From Agelaius tricolor (Eukaryota; Chordata; Aves; Passeriformes; Icteridae), in the NCBI GenBank assembly GCA_023055355.1, contig JALJCS010000039.1:1256001-1320000 (forward strand): a stretch of 64,000 nucleotides of DNA. Reading direction: 5' to 3'. Shown piece after piece: positions 57,962-64,000 of this stretch. The position numbers and the translations under genes were made by a program. The notes below the pieces were generated by a model that worked only from the letters and a program-made list of their open reading frames with translations, ran no database searches and was not told where the DNA came from. Positions within the stretch are counted from its first letter, which is position 1; every line of letters starts with the position of its first letter.

Positions 57962-58600
57962 TCCTCAAGGTCTTCCTGGCAGCTGTGGCAAAAGTGGAAG
58001 CTCTGGAATTGCTTCCAAGGCCTGGCAGAGCTGCAGTCCCGGAGCCCTCTGTGCTCCCTGCTGGCCCCTCCATGCCCTCAGCCCCGCCATGATCTCGGTG
58101 AAGCCCCAGCCCCCTTCAGTTTCTTCAGCCCCTCACAGTCCTCTCAGCCCCCTCAGTCCCTTCTGAGCCATCCAGTCCCCTTAGAGCCGCTACCCCATCA
58201 GCCTGTGCCCCTTGCCTGTCACCTCAGTGCCACCATGGCCTCGGCTGCCCCACAGCCCTCAGCCCCAGCAGCAGCTCAGGGTCACCGTCCTTTCAGCGCC
58301 ACCACCCCCTGAGCCCCTTGAGCCCCCTCTGTCTCCCCGTCCTTCAGCAGCTCCTCAGGGGACAGTGCCTGGGGCCAGCGGCAGCTCCCACCGCTCCAGG
58401 GACACCGGGGCTGGAAGTGCTGCTCCGCCCAGCCCAGCCGCCAGCTGGGACCCAGCACAGGGACAGGGGACACAGGGGGCACCGGGGCAAAAGCAAGAGG
58501 TGAAAAAGGCAGCCCAGGGGGGAAAGAGCTAAAAATGCAGCCTAGGCCTACACAGCTCAATCTATGCATCTAAACTTCCACATACCTCTAACTAAAGAAC
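57962..58600. other. C-rich unclassified sequence
   Basis: CAGCCCCTCAG-like text is repeated loosely between about 58050 and 58360. Open frames here are proline-rich composition artefacts. No gene was recognised. Confidence 0.4.
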
Positions 58601-58621
58601 TATGCACATTTCTAAATCTAT

Positions 58622-58722
58622 ATCTAAGCATCTAAATGTAAGCATCTAAATGTAGGCATCTAAATGTAGGCGTCTAAATGTAGGCGTCTAAATGTAGACG
58701 TCTAAATGTAAGCATCTAAATA
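58622..58722 (+). repeat. 14 bp tandem repeat (CATCTAAATGTAGG type)
   Basis: About seven copies of a 14-base unit with variation at two positions (GGCA/GGCG/AGCA). More decayed units extend left to about 58560. Confidence 0.92.
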
Positions 58723-58912
58723 TGGGTAATGAAGCCTCTGATCAGCCTTATCATAAAGCAGAGCAATAGGACTCAGGAGCTCAGTCCCTGGGTAGGGACC
58801 GGGTGCCCGAAGCTGGCTCGCTCATGCCAACGCCGCGGAGCTGCCATCTAGCAAGCATGGTGGTTATCAGCTCTATAGTGATTGCAAGCTCTCAGGATTT
58901 CAGCTTTGCTTA
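58723..58912. other. Unclassified sequence beside the R2 fragment
   Basis: Could be host sequence or a rearranged part of R2. No 28S sequence downstream of the R2 site is present, so the R2 3' junction is missing. Confidence 0.3.
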
Positions 58913-59506
58913 CTAGGTAGTGGTGCCCCGGGTTTGTGGCTGCAGCAGACGGAAAGAGAGGAGAAGGAGAAGGCATAGGCTGTTCCACGGAGATGGCTTT
59001 GTTTGGGAAGGTCCGTGAAGGGTCTCTGCTCTTCTTCTTTCTCCCCTAATGGGGTACAGTATGCTTCTTTTATAGGGTTGGAAAGGATCCAAGCTTGACC
59101 CGTGAAACCCCTTAAGGTGTTCAATTAGGGCCAACATCAAGTTGAGCCGGGTACCACAGCAAGGACATGGTGGATTTTTGTCAGGAACAGTCACCTTCAC
59201 GATGTCATCCGGTGCTTGTTCACTGCAGACCTCAGGCACTGGAGGCAATGCCTCTGGTGTACCCTCTTCCCCCTTCCCACTGCCTCCCTTCTCAAGTACA
59301 TTCTGATCATCGTCCTTAGGGGGACTAGGATTTAAGTCGTCCCCCTCACTCAGTTGTTGTGTAGGCCGTTCATACACCTCAGGAAACCCGTTCAACACCC
59401 CCCCATTAACAGAAAAATGAACCACCCCCTGTACATGCTCCTGCAGATCTGACCTATACAGTTCTAAAGAAAAATTCACCAGCAAGCCCAATTCATTTTC
59501 TGTCAA
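58913..59506 (-). pseudogene. R2 ORF N-terminal fragment with C2H2 zinc finger
   Basis: 198 codons including stop. The first half is acidic and Pro/Ser-rich. It is followed by a finger of spacing CX2CX12HX4H (59173-59104; Cys in CPCC, His in EHLKGFH), the DNA-binding type found at the N-terminus of R2 proteins. After the finger the frame loses resemblance to further fingers, consistent with a frameshift or deletion. The first ATG is not certain because the listed start may be a non-ATG codon. In functional R2 this region helps recognise the 28S target. Confidence 0.68.
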
Positions 59507-59727
59507 TTTGGTGGTTGTAGATGTTACAAAATCATCTCAGGAGGTCTGAGTGCCCACTGCTACCCTAGTAAGGTGTAACGGCTGCCCCCAGTTTCCTCCT
59601 CCAAGAAACGGATTTGGATTTGGAATAGCCGAGTCATGACCAGATTCAACATCGGGAACGGAATGGGTGGTCAGCCCACCTCCGAACCCATCGCCCCTGT
59701 CTGACTGGGGGGCCAGGTTTCAGATAG
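58913..59727 (-). mobile_element. R2 non-LTR retrotransposon, 5' end, at its canonical 28S site
   Basis: On the minus strand, 28S reads ACTATGACTCTCTTA up to 59728 and is then replaced by unrelated sequence starting CTATCTG. This is within a few bases of the known R2 target (CTCTCTTAA|GGTAGCC). About 220 bp of leader precede an open frame with an N-terminal zinc finger, as expected for R2. The reverse transcriptase, endonuclease and 3' end are absent, so this is a deleted copy. R2 elements are known from several birds; the relationship to them was not tested. Confidence 0.82.
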
Positions 59728-59783
59728 TAAGAGAGTCATAGTTACTCCCGCTGTTTACCTGCGCTTCATTGAATTTCTTCACT

Positions 59784-59815
<32 letters not shown>

Positions 59816-60945
59816 GGTGTCAACACCCACCTTGGGCCTCCGCGATGCTTTGTTTTAATTAAACAGTCGGATTCCCCTGGTCCGCACCAGTTCTAAGCCG
59901 GCTGCTAGGCACCGGCAGAGGTGGGGCGCCAGCCTGGGGACCCCCTCTGGGGATTCTCCCCCGCGCGAACCGCTCAGCTGACGCCAGCCGCGCGCACGCT
60001 GGCCACACGCCGTGGGAACCCCGCCGTCAGGAACCGACGGGGCGGCAGCGCACAACGACGACGACGGCGGCCGCTGCTGGGGCGCCGGCTGCAGCAAGGC
60101 AGAGGACGGGCGGAGGGGGGGGGCGGGTGGCGCCCGCCGCAGCTGGGGCGATCCATGGGAAGAGCCCGGCACGCGTCCTGAGTCGACGCCGCGCGCGCGC
60201 GCACCCCGGCGCCCGGGCGGGCCACGCGGAGCATACCTACCCGCTTGCGGTGCCTCGTCCAGCCACGGGACATGCCCAGCCCTGCTTCGCGCCCCAGCCC
60301 GACCAACCCAGCCTTTAGAGCCAATCCTTATCCCGAAGTTACAGATCTGGCTTGCTGACTTCCCTTACCTACATTGTTCCAACATGCCAGACGCTGTTCA
60401 CCTTGGAGACCTGCTGCGGATATGGGTACGGCCCGGCACGAGACTTACACCCTCTCACCCAGATTTTCACGGGCCAGCGAGAGCTCACCGGATGCTGCCA
60501 GAACTGCAATGCTTTCCAAGGCGCGGGCCACTCTCTCAGGGCAAACCCTTTCCAGGGTGCCCAGCCCTTCACAAAGAAAAGAGAACTCTCCCCGGGGGTC
60601 CTGCTGGCTTCTCCAGGATCAGTTGCGTCACAGCACTGGGCGCCTTGCAGCGCCCGTCTCTGCCACTCTGGATTCGGGGATCTGAACCCGACTCCCTTTG
60701 CTGAGGGCAATGGAGGCCATCGCCCGCCCTTTCGGAACAGCGCTCGCCTATCGCTTAGGACCGACTGACCCATGTTCAACTGCTGTTCACATGGAACCCT
60801 GCTCCACCTCGGCCTTCAAAGCTCTCGTTTGAATATTTGCTACTACCACCAAGATCTGCACCTGCGGCGGCTCCACCTGGGCCCACGCCCCAGGCTTTGA
60901 GGTGCACCGCAGCGGCCCTCCTACTCGTCGTGGCCTAGCCCCCAC
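59728..60945 (-). rRNA. 28S rRNA, internal fragment (second unit)
   Basis: On the minus strand it starts GGCCACGACGAGTAGGAGGG at about 60945 and runs through conserved core (ATATTCAAACGAGAGC, CCATGTGAACAGCAGTTGAA), an expansion segment (about 60300-59930) and the core up to the R2 site. The first roughly 1.8 kb of 28S is deleted, so this fragment is fused directly to ITS2. Numerous substitutions mark it as a pseudogene. Confidence 0.92.
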
Positions 60946-61823
60946 GGGCATCGCACTGCCGGCGACGGCCGCTGTGTCTACCCCGCCCGCTACACCGCCA
61001 GTCCCCCCTCCTCTCCGTGCTCCCGGAGGGAGCTGGAGAGAGAGAGCGCACGTGTGCAGGAGTGAGCGCCGAGGAGACGGAGAGCCCCATCCCGGAGACG
61101 AGAACTGAAAAGGGAGTGGGGCAGAGACGGCCCCGCGCAGGAGGACCGGCCGGGCGGTGGCGCGCGCGACGGCCTTGGCGGGGAGAGAGAGAGGAGCGAT
61201 GGCGCCCCTCGGCGCACCCCGAGACCGCGACAGAAGAGGAGGGGGCGGGCAAAGGGAGGATGGGGTCGGAACAACCATCCCCGGCGCTCAAGCCACACGT
61301 GCGCACTCGGAAGCATGGCACGGTACCGCCGCGGTTCCCACCTGCAGACAGCCGCCAGTGCGGGGGGACGCTGGGGGCGAGGCCGTGCCTCGCCTCCCCT
61401 TCTCGCCCTCCTCTCTCTTTCTCTCTCGGCCCTTGGCAGCGCCTTTCGATGCCGTCTCTTGCTCTCCCCAGGCTGCCGTGCCACCGCATCCACGGCACGG
61501 TCCCGGCGAGGACGAGCTCCACCCCAGCGGCTTGCTCCGGGAGTGGGGAGCAACGGAGTGCTCCCCAAGTCTGCATTTAGGGGGACGAAGGCCCTGCATG
61601 GCAACGACAACGACTGCGATGACAACGACGCCCGCCGGGCCGCAGTGAAGGGATCGAGGCCTCCTAGGGAAACGCTTCCCTCACCGAACCCCTGACTGCC
61701 TTCCCTCGGGCACCAGTGGGATGCCGCTGCTGCCACCGCCACCGCCGCCCACTGCAGGCAACGGGCCAGAGAGGCGACCCCAGCCGTGCCGCTAGCGTGG
61801 CCCCCGGATGGCTATTGATCATC
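60946..61823 (-). other. ITS2 (second unit)
   Basis: GC-rich spacer between the internal 28S fragment and 5.8S, homologous to 10756-11643. Confidence 0.85.
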
Positions 61824-61980
61824 AAGCGATCCTCAGACAGGCGTAGCCCCGGGAGGAATCCGGGGCTGCGTGTGCCTTCGAATGGTCAATGGTCAATGTG
61901 TCCTGCAATTCACATTAATTCTCACAGCTAGCTGCATTCTTCATCGATGCACGAGCCAAGTGATCTACCGCTAAGAGTTG
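61824..61980 (-). rRNA. 5.8S rRNA, degenerate (second unit)
   Basis: 157 nt. More changed than the first copy, mostly CpG transitions (for example GATCTACCG and GCATTCTTCATCGATGCACG on the plus strand). The order with ITS1 and ITS2 is normal. Confidence 0.94.
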
Positions 61981-64000
61981 TCTGGCTTTCGGGCACTGCT
62001 CACGCCAAGCGGCCCCTTCTTTTGTTACTCTGGGGCCGAGGACGCGGGGAAGCGTGCCTGGCTTTGACCGTACGAGCACACAGAAACGAAAGGGGGAATA
62101 AAAACCAACTGGAGCAACCCATGCTCCGAAGGCCGGCCAAGAGGTGGGGGAGCCCGCGCTCCTGACCGCCTCCCCCGCGAGGGGTGACGCCGACCTCACA
62201 AATGCCGTCCTTCGGAGGCGGACCAGGCACCCGGGCTCGGCCCGGCCTCCACGCAGAGGGCCACGCAGCGCGCGCTGGAATGCAGGAGGGCATGGCAGCC
62301 CGCCCGCGTCTCACTTTCACGGGACGACATGCACAAAACACACGGCATGCGGCTGGGGGCACGCGGCCATCGGCCCCCACACACAGCGGCTCTCCCTCGG
62401 CCCCCGACGCCACGGGCCTCACGGAGTGCCGCCGCGCCGCTGCGTGGCTGGCTTATCTCTTTCCCCACTGCACGGCCTTCCCCTGGCTCAAGACGGCACG
62501 CGACGATGACCAGCCCCCGCCGACACGCCTCCTGCGGGACTGCTCCCCTGCCGGGCGGGTGAGAGACCGGCGGATGCGCTCCGCTGCCAGCCCCGGAGGC
62601 GGGCACCACCGAGAGCCAAACTGGCATAGCCAGGGCCCAAGGCCGGCCGGACGGCAGACCCCGCCGCCACCGGGGCCGCACTCCCAGGACCGCCACCGCC
62701 GCGTCGCACCGCCGGTGCCCCTTACCCCGGGCACGCGCCTGGCAGAAGGCAGGACGGCGCTGAGCTGGGGTGCAAGGCCTGCGCTCCTCGTTTGCACGCG
62801 GAGACCAGGCGGGGAGAAGCGCCCCCGCGGCTGCCCTGCGTGCCTTCCTGCGGCCCACACGCGGCCGGGAAGGGCGATGGAGGATGCGACGAGCGGGGCC
62901 CAGGACGGGACCGCCACCGACTGACGGCGGGCGCCTTCCGGCTGACCGTCCCCGCAGGGAGGGACACCCGTCGAGCGGCGCCGCGGCCGCACGGCACGGG
63001 ATCGCCTGCGCTCGCGGGCCTCCGCCGCCGGAGGGCCCACCGAGCGCTCGCCCCCACCAGCAGGCGGGCAGTCGAGCCAGGGGACGGCTGGCGGACAACG
63101 GCACTGCCGGTGCACGTTCGAGGAGAAAAGGCTCCTCGAGGAGAGGAGAGGAGAGGTGCCGGACGCAGCGCCGCACGTGCCAGAGACCGCAGCAGAGGGT
63201 TGAGGAGAGAGAGCACGGGTGGGCCCCAGGGGCTGCGACCCCGCGGCTGAGGAAGGGCAGAGAGGGCGCGCTCTCTGCCGGTGTCGCCCATTACGGCGAG
63301 GCGAGCGGGTCGGCCCCCATGGGCCACGGAGGGGGGGGGGCAGGGCAACCCTCCCTGGCGCAGCACGGTTTACCCCCGCGGCGCGGGCGGGACAACGACA
63401 GCGACGGACAAGCGCGGCCGGTGGCAACGGGACAACCACTGCAGGGGATCGGTGGGAGTAGCTGCTCCCCACCCCTCAGTGGCACCCCGCATGGCCACAA
63501 CCCGGTATGCCTGCCGCCACCGCCGCCGGCACCACAGCCACCACGGCGGGCCACGCTGAGCCGCCCGAGTCTTTAAACCGCTGCCTGCCCCCGCCAGCCC
63601 CTTTCGGCAAACCCACAGCGTTTGACGACGCCGAGGGAAAAAAACTGGGGGGGCCGCCGAGGCGCGGAGCACTAGGTACCTGGCCCTGGGGTGAGGGAAA
63701 CGACCTGCATGGCCCCACCGGGGTGCTTCCCCTGCTGCTGCCTTTGGGGGAGCGTCCACCAGCGGGGGCGCACCCGACATCTGCCGCCACCACTGCCACG
63801 TCCTTCTCGGAGCCCGGGGTTTCCCTCAGTAGCCCGGCGCTGTGCGCCCAAGAGGACCGCCGTGGCTCGGGCCGCCCCGCCACCCAGCTCCCTCACCCTT
63901 GCCACCTCGGCCGCCAACGGGTGCCACAGCCGGATGGCCGGCCGTCACTCGAGGGGCGCAGCAGCGATGGAAGGGACGGGCCCACCTCCGGGAAGGGGCC
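61981..64000 (-). other. ITS1 (second unit, cut by window end)
   Basis: Homologous to 11801 onward. The window ends before 18S is reached; an 18S copy is expected about 0.6 kb further on if the unit is complete. Confidence 0.82.

Noticed and set aside
58212..58532. 106-codon Pro/Ala-rich frame
   Set aside because: C-rich repetitive text, with open frames in other phases as well.
1..64000. tRNA genes, CRISPR arrays, bacterial-type operons
   Set aside because: None seen; the window is plainly vertebrate nuclear DNA.

Overview
The window looks like a heterochromatic or segmentally duplicated piece of a bird genome, most likely a songbird. It contains vertebrate rDNA, a CR1 LINE fragment, many avian-type endogenous retrovirus (ERV) long terminal repeats (LTRs), ERVL-like and gammaretrovirus-like pol remnants, and two intron-containing maestro-heat-like (MROH7-like) genes of the kind expanded in passerines. 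The species and chromosome assignment are inferences; a W-linked or other repeat-rich location would fit.

Region 1 (1-23329) is a large inverted repeat. The left arm (1-8941) and right arm (about 14129-23329) each carry, from the outside in, ERV-derived sequence, two LTRs, about 1.5 kb of non-coding sequence, another LTR, the 5' external transcribed spacer (ETS), a full-length but degenerate 18S gene and the start of ITS1. The spacer between the arms (8942-14128) holds the rest of a minus-strand rDNA unit: the first 1.8 kb of 28S, ITS2, 5.8S and most of ITS1. The right half is therefore a co-linear minus-strand unit (ETS, 18S, ITS1, 5.8S, ITS2, 28S 5' part), and the left half is a fold-back copy joined at about 8941. 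Both 18S copies carry changes at universally conserved positions, so these are rDNA pseudogenes.

Region 2 (23330-26515) is intergenic. It has two solo LTRs with target-site duplications, a small CpG island with promoter motifs, a GGAAA/GGAA microsatellite and LTR/ERVL debris.

Region 3 (26515-50490) is a second large inverted repeat. Its arms (26515-33650 and about 42590-50490) each contain one intact 15-exon MROH7-like gene, transcribed away from the other. The spacer holds a broken minus-strand gammaretrovirus-like provirus, a nested LTR, a solo LTR and a CR1 fragment. All splice sites are canonical and the spliced frames are open in both genes (669 and 670 aa). Several exons differ far more between the two genes than the introns beside them.

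Region 4 (50490-58730) is repeat debris: degenerate tandem repeats, a broken ERVL-like pol, and inverted LTRs around relics of the MROH 3' flank.

Region 5 (58730-64000) is a second, more decayed minus-strand rDNA fragment (ITS1, 5.8S, ITS2, internal 28S). The 28S is interrupted exactly at the canonical R2 target by the 5' end of an R2 retrotransposon that encodes an N-terminal C2H2 zinc finger.
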